The notes under the pieces were generated by a model. That model had not been told where the DNA came from and did no database searches. It saw only the letters and a program-made list of their open reading frames with translations. From RGIG6919 sp045531905 (GTDB taxonomy: Bacteria; Bacillota; Clostridia; Lachnospirales; Lachnospiraceae), in NCBI GenBank assembly GCA_045531905.1, contig JAZSEY010000021.1, positions 44,956-108,955 of the forward strand: 64,000 nt of DNA, given 5' to 3'. How positions within the stretch are numbered: the first letter of the stretch is position 1; the number at the start of each line of letters is the position of its first letter. This document shows, in pieces, positions 8,605 through 16,027 of this stretch. The translations under genes and the position numbers were made by a program.

Positions 8605-9594
8605 ATGGCAAGTATCAGAGATGTTGCACAACTGGCGAATGTATCACCGGCTACAGTGTCGAGAGTGATGAATGGCACAGCGAATGTGGATGCGGATAAG
8701 AAGGAGCGTGTGTTAAGGGCGATAGAAGAGACCGGATTTGTCCCGAATGCAGTTGCGAGATCCTTATTTAAAAAGTCGGCAAAAACGATAGGCTTGATTG
8801 TACCAAATATCGAGAATCCTTTTTTTACGCAGTTAGCGAATGTGATTGAACAGACAGCAGATGCTGGTGGATTTCGTATCCTGTTATGTAGCTCGAATAA
8901 TGATCTGGAAAAAGAGAAGTCGATGATTCAGTTGCTAACCTCAATGAATGCAGATGGTATTATTATTTCCACAAATAATGAGGAATTGATTCCGATCATC
9001 GATGCTTGTGAGATTCCTGTAGTGATAACTGACCGTCGTATTGAAAAGGTTATGAGTAGTGATTATGTACACTGTGATCATTATGAGGGTGGCAGAATGG
9101 CCATGGAGCATTTGCTGGAATGTGGTTGTAAGAATATTGTGTGTATGAGAGCTTCCCAGGATATTTCCAGTGCAAGAGCGAGATATGATGGATATGCCGA
9201 TGTGTGTCGGGAACGTGGAATCAAGCGACAGATTATTGATTGCAATTATGTCTATGAAGAAGGTATTGAGAAGACGGAACTATTGCTAGAAAAATACCCT
9301 GATGTGGATGGTATTGTAGCTTGTAATGATATGGTGGCATTGGCTGCATACAAGGTGTTGCATAGTAAGGGGATAAAGGTACCGGAACAGGTACAGATTA
9401 TCGGATTTGATGATATCAAGTGGGCAAGCTTGATGACTCCTGCATTGACTACCATTTCACAACCGATTGAGGAAATCGGACAAAAGGTTGCAGAACTAAT
9501 TATTCATAAGGATGAATATATTGGGATAAAGAAAGAATATATTTTTCAGGCTAAACTGGTTGAACGTGAAACAACAAGAAGAAAGAAGAATTAA
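8605..9594 (+). CDS. rbsR: LacI-family regulator of the ribose operon
   Basis: About 329 residues. Residues 1-50 are a classic LacI headpiece (MASIRDVAQLANVSPATVSRVMNG), followed by the hinge and a periplasmic-binding-like sensor domain (IGLIVPNIENPFF; GIVACNDMVALAA; IIGFDDIKWASLMTPALTTISQP). First gene of the ribose operon and linked to rbsD by 12 bases, hence RbsR by context. Start ATG 8605 gives the usual MASIRDV N-terminus and lies six bases after AGGGGGG; an ATG at 8599 is also possible. Expected to bind the palindrome at 8553-8566 and release it in the presence of sugar. Confidence 0.88.
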   Translation: MASIRDVAQLANVSPATVSRVMNGTANVDADKKERVLRAIEETGFVPNAVARSLFKKSAKTIGLIVPNIENPFFTQLANVIEQTADAGGFRILLCSSNNDLEKEKSMIQLLTSMNADGIIISTNNEELIPIIDACEIPVVITDRRIEKVMSSDYVHCDHYEGGRMAMEHLLECGCKNIVCMRASQDISSARARYDGYADVCRERGIKRQIIDCNYVYEEGIEKTELLLEKYPDVDGIVACNDMVALAAYKVLHSKGIKVPEQVQIIGFDDIKWASLMTPALTTISQPIEEIGQKVAELIIHKDEYIGIKKEYIFQAKLVERETTRRKKN

Positions 9595-9606
9595 GGGGGC
9601 GTTTGT

Positions 9607-10011
9607 GTGAAGAAACAAGGCATTTTAAACAGTGACATTTCAAGAGTTCTTTCCTATCTGGGACATACAGATTGCATCTGTGTAGGCGATTGTGGATTGC
9701 CGATTCCGGATGCAGTGGAACGAATTGATTTGGCACTCAAGTTCGGTGTTCCAACCTTTATGGATACTCTGAAGGTAGTAGAAGAAGACATGAAGGTGGA
9801 AAAGATTGTTTTGGCAGAAGAGATTAAAACTGCCAATCCAAAAGTGCTTGCAGAGATTGAAGAATTATTTGCAGGTAAGAGCATAGAAGTAGAGTTTGTG
9901 TCCCATGTGGAGTTAAAGAAGCAGACTGAGAACTGCAAGGCAGTGATTCGAACCGGAGAGATAACCCCATATGCAAATGTTATTTTGCAGTCAGGTTGCA
10001 TCTTTGGCTAG
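9607..10011 (+). CDS. rbsD: D-ribose pyranase RbsD
   Basis: A 134-residue protein of full RbsD length with a GTG start after AAGGGGGC. MKKQGILNSDISRVLSYLGH places the catalytic His at residue 20, and VGDCGLPIP and the C-terminal TPYANVILQSGCIFG are family signatures. RbsD interconverts the pyranose and furanose forms of ribose in the cytoplasm so that RbsK receives furanose. It lies between the regulator and the transporter ATPase, as in classical rbs operons. Confidence 0.95.
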   Translation: MKKQGILNSDISRVLSYLGHTDCICVGDCGLPIPDAVERIDLALKFGVPTFMDTLKVVEEDMKVEKIVLAEEIKTANPKVLAEIEELFAGKSIEVEFVSHVELKKQTENCKAVIRTGEITPYANVILQSGCIFG

Positions 10012-10032
10012 AGGGAAGGGGGTTAAAAGACT

Positions 10033-11517
10033 ATGAACATTGAAATGAAGGGCATCGATAAGTCCTTCGGCACCAATCAGGTTTTAAAGGGAGCCGGATT
10101 TGTGCTTAAGGATGGTGAGGTTCATGCACTGATGGGTGAAAATGGTGCAGGAAAATCTACATTGATGAAGATTCTGACAGGTGTTTACACAAGAGATGCG
10201 GGTACGGTGATTGTGGACGGAGAAGAGGTGGTTTACAAATCTCCTCAGGAAGCTGAGAAGGCAGGTATCGTATTCATCTATCAGGAAATTAACAGTCTCT
10301 TTGACATGACGGTAGAGGAAAACCTGTTTATGGGTAAAGAGATTACCAAGGGCTTTGGCATTGTTGATAAGAAGGCTATGCGCGTAAAAGCACAGGAAAT
10401 TATGGATAAGATGGGCGTAAAGATTCCTGTTGATGCAGTAATGTCAGACTTATCTGTAGGACAGCAACAGATGGTTGAAATCTGTAAAGCACTTATGGTG
10501 GACGCAAAGGTAATTATCATGGACGAGCCGACAGCTGCGCTTACTCAGAGTGAGACAGAAGGTTTATTCAAGGTGATTGAGTCTCTCCGTAAGAAGGGGG
10601 TATCCATTGTATACATCTCACACAGAATGGAAGAAATTTTCGAGCTCTGTGACAGAATTACTATTTTGAGAGATGGTACTTACATTGATACAAAATATAT
10701 CAAAGACATCACAATGGACGATGTAGTTCAGATGATGATTGGTCGTGAAATCGGTGAACGTTTCCCTAAGAGAGATGTTAAGATTGGCGATGAAGTATTA
10801 AAGGTTGAAGGACTTACAAAGAATAAAGTGTTTAATGACGTTAACTTCTCTGTAAGAGCCGGTGAGGTGCTTGGTGTATCCGGACTTATGGGTGCAGGAA
10901 GAACCGAGATTATGCAGTCTATCTTTGGTAACCTTTCCAGAGAAAGTGGTAAGATTTTCATTGAAGGAAAGGAAGTTACCATTAAGAATCCAAGACAGGC
11001 AATTGCGGCAGGTATCGGATTTGTAACTGAGGACCGTAAGACAGAAGGTCTTTTATTGGAAAAGAGTATTGCAGAAAATATAGAGATTGCAAACCTTAAG
11101 AAAGTATCCAATAAGGGTGTGCTGAATAAGAAGAAGCAGGAAGAAATTGTAAAACAAGGCATTGAAGAATTTAGAGTAAAATGCTTTGGTCCATGGCATG
11201 AATGTACAAACCTAAGTGGTGGTAATCAGCAAAAAGTAGTTCTTGCAAAATGGATTTATACGGATCCTAAGATTTTAATATTAGATGAGCCGACACGAGG
11301 CGTAGATATCGGAGCAAAGAAAGAAATCTATGATGTAATCAATCAGATGGCAGCAAAGGGTGTAGCAGTTATCATGGTTTCTTCAGAATTGCCTGAGGTA
11401 TTAGGAATGAGTGACCGCATTATGGTTGTTCATGAAGGTAAGGTAACAGGAATTATAGATGCTGCAGATGCAGATCAGGCTAAGGTAATGACATTAGCGA
11501 CGGGAGGTAGTTTATAA
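10033..11517 (+). CDS. rbsA: Ribose ABC transporter ATPase RbsA
   Basis: A 494-residue double ABC ATPase of sugar importer class 2. The first half has Walker A GENGAGKST, LSVGQQQM and IIMDEPTAALT; the second half has the degenerate Walker A GLMGAGRTE and LSGGNQQKV with ILDEPTRGVD, which is the normal asymmetry of RbsA/MglA. It energises the RbsC permease at the cytoplasmic face. The TAA stop overlaps the ATG of rbsC (TAATG), indicating translational coupling. Confidence 0.96.
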   Translation: MNIEMKGIDKSFGTNQVLKGAGFVLKDGEVHALMGENGAGKSTLMKILTGVYTRDAGTVIVDGEEVVYKSPQEAEKAGIVFIYQEINSLFDMTVEENLFMGKEITKGFGIVDKKAMRVKAQEIMDKMGVKIPVDAVMSDLSVGQQQMVEICKALMVDAKVIIMDEPTAALTQSETEGLFKVIESLRKKGVSIVYISHRMEEIFELCDRITILRDGTYIDTKYIKDITMDDVVQMMIGREIGERFPKRDVKIGDEVLKVEGLTKNKVFNDVNFSVRAGEVLGVSGLMGAGRTEIMQSIFGNLSRESGKIFIEGKEVTIKNPRQAIAAGIGFVTEDRKTEGLLLEKSIAENIEIANLKKVSNKGVLNKKKQEEIVKQGIEEFRVKCFGPWHECTNLSGGNQQKVVLAKWIYTDPKILILDEPTRGVDIGAKKEIYDVINQMAAKGVAVIMVSSELPEVLGMSDRIMVVHEGKVTGIIDAADADQAKVMTLATGGSL

Positions 11518-12500
11518 TGGAGAAGAATAAGAAGAGTTTTTCATCCTTTTTAGGTGAATATGGTGCATTTGTAGCACTGGTATTATTAGTAATCGTAATC
11601 AGCTGTATCAGTCCAGAGTTCAGAACAGCTAGCAACTTTTTAAACTTATTGCGTCAGGCAACATTTAACGGCTTGATTGCATTTGGTATGACATGTGTAA
11701 TTTTATCAGATGGTATTGACCTTTCAGTAGGTTCCACATTTGCTTTAAGTGCAATTATTTGCGCAGAGTTAATCATGGGTGGAACTCCTGCAGCGTTGGC
11801 AATCTTGATTTCATTGGTTGCAGGTACATTACTTGGCGTTGTCAGTGGTTTGCTGGTAACAAAGGGAAGATTACAGCCATTCATCGCTACATTGATTACA
11901 ATGACAGCGTATAGAGGTTTAGCTCTTATTTTAACAAATGGTAAGCCAATCTCAAGACTTGCAGCAAGTATTGAGGGAGAAGGTGGACAGTTCTTATTCA
12001 AGGTGCTTGGTAAAGGTAATATCGTATTCGGACCAAATGACATGTTCAGAATTCCGATTCCTGCAATCATCCTTGTATTAGCTTTAATCATTTTCTACTT
12101 TGTATTACATCACACAACCTTTGGTAGAAAGATTTATGCAACAGGTAGTAATGCAAAATGTGCAAATTTAGTAGGTGTAAATACAACAAAGACAAAGATT
12201 GCTGTATATGCAATTTCAGGTTTTATGGCAGCACTTGCCGGATTAATCATGATTTCCCGTGTAGACTCTGCACAGCCTACATTAGGTGAAGGCTTCGAGT
12301 TGGATGCCATCGCAGCAGTAGCGCTTGGTGGTACTAGTATGAGCGGTGGTCGTGGTAAAATCATGGGTACACTTGCAGGTGTATTGATTATCGCAGTACT
12401 TAACAATGGTTTGAACATCTTAGAGGTTTCTACGTATTATCAGGAAGTAATTAAGGCAATCGTAATTTTAGTTGCTGTATTATCTGACCGTAAGAGATAA
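11517..12500 (+). CDS. rbsC: Ribose ABC transporter permease RbsC
   Basis: Very hydrophobic, 327 residues, about eight to ten membrane helices. FGMTCVILSDGIDLSVGSTFALSA and AVALGGTSMSGGRGKIMGT are hallmark stretches of the RbsC/BPD_transp_2 family, the latter being the coupling loop toward the ATPase. It forms the homodimeric sugar channel. Directly overlaps rbsA and is followed after 33 bases by the binding-protein gene. Confidence 0.96.
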   Translation: MEKNKKSFSSFLGEYGAFVALVLLVIVISCISPEFRTASNFLNLLRQATFNGLIAFGMTCVILSDGIDLSVGSTFALSAIICAELIMGGTPAALAILISLVAGTLLGVVSGLLVTKGRLQPFIATLITMTAYRGLALILTNGKPISRLAASIEGEGGQFLFKVLGKGNIVFGPNDMFRIPIPAIILVLALIIFYFVLHHTTFGRKIYATGSNAKCANLVGVNTTKTKIAVYAISGFMAALAGLIMISRVDSAQPTLGEGFELDAIAAVALGGTSMSGGRGKIMGTLAGVLIIAVLNNGLNILEVSTYYQEVIKAIVILVAVLSDRKR

Positions 12501-12533
12501 GAGACTTCACAATCTGAAATGGAGGTATATAGC

Positions 12534-14321
12534 ATGAAAAAGTTATTAGTATTAGCATTAAGCTTAGCATTGATGTTATCACTTGTTGGTTGCCGTATCG
12601 TAATCGATGGTGAAGAGACATCAACACAGAAATATTCAGGAAGTGGTTCCATTGGTTTATCTATTTCTACACAGAACAACCCATTCTTCGTAACATTAGC
12701 AGAGGGTGCAAAGAAAGCAGCAAATGAAATCGGCGTTCCTTTAACAGTGGTAGATGCCGGTGATGATGCAACAAAGCAGGTAAGTGACATCGAGGATTTG
12801 GTTTCTAAGAATGTCAGCGTATTAATCGTAAATCCAGTAGACTCAGATGCAGTAACAGGTGCAGTACAAGCAGCTGTAGCAAAGGGTGTAAAGGTTATTT
12901 CAGTAGACCGTGCAGTAAACGGTGTTGATATTGATTGTCAGATTGCTTCTGATAACGTGGCAGGAGCAGAACTTGCAACACAGTATATTGTTGATACTCT
13001 TGGTGAGGGTGTGAAGGTAGCAGAGTTAGTCGGTACATCAGGTGCTTCTGCAGCAATCGACCGTTCACAGGGCTTCCACAATGTAGCAGATGCTAAGATG
13101 GAAGTGGTAGCAAGCCAGACAGCAAACTTCGACAGAGCAGAAGGTATGACTGTAATGGAGAACATGCTTCAGGCAAATGGAGATATCCAGGCAGTATTTG
13201 CAGCAAATGATGAGATGGCACTTGGTGCTATGGAAGCTATCTTAGGTGCTGGTAAGGACATCATGGTAGTAGGTTTTGATGCAACAGATGATGCTATCGC
13301 TTCTATTAAGGAAGGTAAGATGGCAGCAACTATCGCACAGCAGCCTGCATTGATTGGTGCTACTGCAGTTAAGAATGCTATGGAATTAATCGAAGGCAAG
13401 ACCATCGAGAAGAACATTCCAGTTGAGGTTACATTGGTAACAAAGGATAACGTAGACACTTATGGAGCAGACGCTGAGTCTGGTTCTACAGAGGTAGTTG
13501 GAAATGGAAGCATTGGTTTGTCTGTATCTACACAGAATAATCCGTTCTTCGTAACATTGGTTGAGGGTGCTAAGGAAGCAGCAGATAAGGCTGGCGTATC
13601 TCTTACAGTAGTAGATGCCGGTGATGATGTAACAAAACAGGTAAGTGATATCGAGGACTTAATTTCAAAAGATATCAGTGTATTAATCGTAAATCCAGTA
13701 GACTCAGATGCAGTAACAGGTGCAGTACAGGCAGCAGTAGAGAAGGGTGTAAAGGTTATTTCAGTAGACCGTGCAGTAAATGGTGTTGACATTGATTGTC
13801 AGATTGCTTCTGATAACGTAGCAGGTGCAGAACTTGCAACACAGTATATTGTTGACACGCTTGGTGAAGGTGTGAAGGTAGCAGAGTTAGTTGGTACATC
13901 AGGTGCTTCTGCAGCAATCGACCGTTCACAGGGCTTCCACAACGTAGCAGATGCTAAGTTAGAGTTAGTAGCAAGCCAGACAGCAAACTTCGACAGAGCA
14001 GAAGGTATGACTGTAATGGAGAACATGCTTCAGGCAAATGGAGATATCCAGGCAGTATTTGCAGCAAATGATGAGATGGCACTTGGTGCTATGGAAGCAA
14101 TCTTAGGTGCTGGCAAGACTATCATGGTAGTAGGTTTCGATGCAACAGATGATGCTATCGCTTCTATCAAGGAAGGAAAGATGGCAGCGACAATTGCACA
14201 GCAGCCTGCATTGATTGGTTCTACAGCTGTAGAAAATGCAATTAAGTTAATCAATGGCGAGTCAATTGCCAAGAGCATTCCAGTAGAGGTTACTTTGATT
14301 ACAAAGGAAAATGCACAGTAA
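12534..14321 (+). CDS. rbsB: Double-domain ribose-binding lipoprotein
   Basis: A 595-residue lipoprotein with signal peptide and lipobox LVGC, then two complete RbsB-type sugar-binding domains (from about residues 38 and 325) joined by a short Ser/Gly/Glu linker. An ordinary RbsB has one domain of about 290 residues. The two copies are nearly identical in protein (for example STQNNPFFVTL, VNPVDSDAVTGAV, SVDRAVNGVDIDCQ and FAANDEMALGAMEA occur in both) and the unit offset is 861 bases. Ligand residues look intact in both. Start ATG 12534 follows GGAGG. It should capture ribose outside the membrane for RbsC; two sites per anchored chain would raise local capture. Tandem duplication of one ancestral domain is the inferred origin. 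Confidence 0.93.
   Translation: MKKLLVLALSLALMLSLVGCRIVIDGEETSTQKYSGSGSIGLSISTQNNPFFVTLAEGAKKAANEIGVPLTVVDAGDDATKQVSDIEDLVSKNVSVLIVNPVDSDAVTGAVQAAVAKGVKVISVDRAVNGVDIDCQIASDNVAGAELATQYIVDTLGEGVKVAELVGTSGASAAIDRSQGFHNVADAKMEVVASQTANFDRAEGMTVMENMLQANGDIQAVFAANDEMALGAMEAILGAGKDIMVVGFDATDDAIASIKEGKMAATIAQQPALIGATAVKNAMELIEGKTIEKNIPVEVTLVTKDNVDTYGADAESGSTEVVGNGSIGLSVSTQNNPFFVTLVEGAKEAADKAGVSLTVVDAGDDVTKQVSDIEDLISKDISVLIVNPVDSDAVTGAVQAAVEKGVKVISVDRAVNGVDIDCQIASDNVAGAELATQYIVDTLGEGVKVAELVGTSGASAAIDRSQGFHNVADAKLELVASQTANFDRAEGMTVMENMLQANGDIQAVFAANDEMALGAMEAILGAGKTIMVVGFDATDDAIASIKEGKMAATIAQQPALIGSTAVENAIKLINGESIAKSIPVEVTLITKENAQ
12645..13452 (+). repeat. In-frame direct repeat, copy 1 (ribose-binding domain)
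   Basis: First unit of the 861-base in-frame duplication inside the ribose-binding protein gene. Long stretches are identical to copy 2 at nucleotide level, notably around 13040-13080 and 13140-13250, while the N-terminal helices and the last 40 codons have diverged. Confidence 0.9.
13506..14318 (+). repeat. In-frame direct repeat, copy 2 (ribose-binding domain)
   Basis: Second unit of the duplication. It lacks the signal peptide, starts at GSIGLSVSTQNNPFF and ends at the stop codon. The uneven pattern of identical and diverged blocks suggests either recent duplication or ongoing gene conversion between the copies. Confidence 0.9.
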
Positions 14322-14335
14322 TTGGAGGTAATAGT

Positions 14336-15226
14336 ATGAAGGTTTTAAATATTGGTTCTATGAATATAGACCATGTATATAGTGTGGATCATATTATCCA
14401 ACCGGGTGAGACTCAGGCTACCGGAGATATGAACATTTTCCTTGGTGGAAAAGGTATGAATCAATCCATCTCTTTAGCAAAGGCTGGTGTGGACGTATAT
14501 CACGGCGGTATGATTGGAAAAGATGGTCAGGTTTTTATCGATGCTTGCAGGGAGCATGGCGTACATGCTGATTACATCCAGACAATTCCGGGAAAGACCG
14601 GACACACAATTATCCAGGTTGATAAAAATGCACAGAACAGTATCTTGTTATTCGGTGGTGCAAATGAACAGCTTACTGAAGCATATGTAGATGAAGTGTT
14701 AAGTCATTTTGATGCAGAAGATATTTTGCTTTTGCAAAATGAAGTAAATATGCTTCCTTACATCATTGATAAGGCATATGAAAAGGGAATGCAGATTGCA
14801 TTAAATCCATCTCCATTCAACGAGAAGTTATCTGCCTGCGATATGACTAAGATTAGTGTGTTCCTTTTAAATGAAATCGAAGGTGGACAGATTACCGGAT
14901 TGACAGACCCGGATGAGATTATCAAGAAGATGCAGGAAATGTATCCAAAGGCAAAGATTGTACTTACCTTAGGTAAAGATGGTGCTATCTACGCAGAGGG
15001 TGATACAAAATATCATCAGCCAATCTTCAAGGTACAAGCAGTTGATACCACAGCAGCAGGCGATACCTTTACAGGATATTTCTTAGCGGGATTACTTGAG
15101 AAAATGCCAATACCGGAAGTGTTAAAGATGAGTGCAAAGGCTTCTTCCATCGCGGTTACAAGACCTGGTGCAGTACAGTCAATTCCACTTCGTGAAGAGG
15201 TTATTGCGGCATTAAATGAGGCATAA
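14336..15226 (+). CDS. rbsK: Ribokinase
   Basis: A 296-residue PfkB-family kinase. The N-terminus (NIGSMNIDHVYSVDHI, then GGKGMNQSISLAKAG) and the C-terminal anion-hole motif VDTTAAGDTFTGYFLAG with catalytic D243 are clear. It phosphorylates ribose to ribose 5-phosphate using ATP in the cytoplasm. It starts 14 bases after the binding-protein stop behind TTGGAGG and is therefore in the same operon. Substrate is assigned by context; the family also contains other sugar kinases. Confidence 0.93.
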   Translation: MKVLNIGSMNIDHVYSVDHIIQPGETQATGDMNIFLGGKGMNQSISLAKAGVDVYHGGMIGKDGQVFIDACREHGVHADYIQTIPGKTGHTIIQVDKNAQNSILLFGGANEQLTEAYVDEVLSHFDAEDILLLQNEVNMLPYIIDKAYEKGMQIALNPSPFNEKLSACDMTKISVFLLNEIEGGQITGLTDPDEIIKKMQEMYPKAKIVLTLGKDGAIYAEGDTKYHQPIFKVQAVDTTAAGDTFTGYFLAGLLEKMPIPEVLKMSAKASSIAVTRPGAVQSIPLREEVIAALNEA

Positions 15227-15256
15227 TATATTAGATAGAAAGTGAGGAATGGAATC

Positions 15257-15910
15257 ATGAAGTTTTTTATAGATACAGCGAATGTAGAAGATATTCGTAA
15301 GGCAAATGAGATGGGTGTGATTTGTGGTGTAACAACCAATCCTTCCTTAATTGCAAAAGAAGGAAGGGATTTCAATGAGGTAATCAAGGAAATCACTACT
15401 ATCGTAGATGGTCCTATCAGTGGAGAAGTAAAAGCAACTACTGTAAATGCAGAGGGTATGATTGCAGAGGGTAGAGAAATCGCAGCAATTCATCCGAACA
15501 TGGTAGTGAAAATTCCTATGACTGTGGAAGGATTAAAGGCAGTTAAGGTGTTAGCATCTGAGGGAATTAAGACAAATGTGACATTAATCTTCACAGCAGC
15601 GCAGGCATTGCTTGCAGCAAAGGCTGGTGCAACATATGTTTCACCATTCCTTGGCAGATTGGATGATATCAGCACAACTGGTATCAGCCTCATCCAGGAT
15701 ATCGTAACTATCTTTGAGAACTATCAATTGCCAACAGAGATTATCTGTGCTTCTGTTCGTAATCCAATTCACGTAACAGATTGTGCATTGGCTGGTGCGG
15801 ATATTGCCACTGTTCCATACAGTGTAATTGAGCAGATGACAAAGCATCCTCTTACAGATCAGGGTATTGAGAAATTTAAGAAGGATTACTTGGCAGTATT
15901 TGGCGAGTAA
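15257..15910 (+). CDS. fsa: Fructose-6-phosphate aldolase / transaldolase-like protein
   Basis: 217 residues, the length of the FSA/TalC short transaldolase group. MKFFIDTANVEDIRKANEMG, GVTTNPSLIAKEG and VVKIPMTVEG are diagnostic, and the Schiff-base lysine falls at K85. These enzymes either cleave fructose 6-phosphate or transfer dihydroxyacetone units. In a ribose operon it would feed ribose 5-phosphate products through the non-oxidative pentose phosphate route. Start ATG 15257 after GTGAGG; the frame is open 5 codons earlier at a GTG that is itself part of the binding site. Confidence 0.9.
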   Translation: MKFFIDTANVEDIRKANEMGVICGVTTNPSLIAKEGRDFNEVIKEITTIVDGPISGEVKATTVNAEGMIAEGREIAAIHPNMVVKIPMTVEGLKAVKVLASEGIKTNVTLIFTAAQALLAAKAGATYVSPFLGRLDDISTTGISLIQDIVTIFENYQLPTEIICASVRNPIHVTDCALAGADIATVPYSVIEQMTKHPLTDQGIEKFKKDYLAVFGE

Positions 15911-15929
15911 TGAAAGTGCGATGAATAAG

Positions 15930-15960
15930 CGTCGGTTTCTTTTGAAACCGGCGTTTTTTC
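15930..15960 (+). terminator. Terminator of the ribose operon
   Basis: Ten-base stem CGTCGGTTTC/GAAACCGGCG (one G-U pair), loop TTTT, followed by six T. Strong Rho-independent form directly after the last operon gene. Confidence 0.92.
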
Positions 15961-15981
15961 ATTTTAGATGACCTCTTATTG

Positions 15982-15990
15982 TGATATAAT
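15982..15990 (+). promoter_or_regulatory. Extended -10 promoter
   Basis: TGATATAAT is an extended -10 element (TGnTATAAT) 38 bases before the next start codon. No good -35 hexamer stands at the right distance, which an extended -10 can tolerate. Confidence 0.55.
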
Positions 15991-16027
15991 AAACAGATAA
16001 GGAAAGAATCTGAAAGTGAGTAATATA

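Noticed and set aside
12534..14321. Two separate rbsB genes
   Set aside because: No stop, start or second signal peptide exists between the copies; the frame is continuous.
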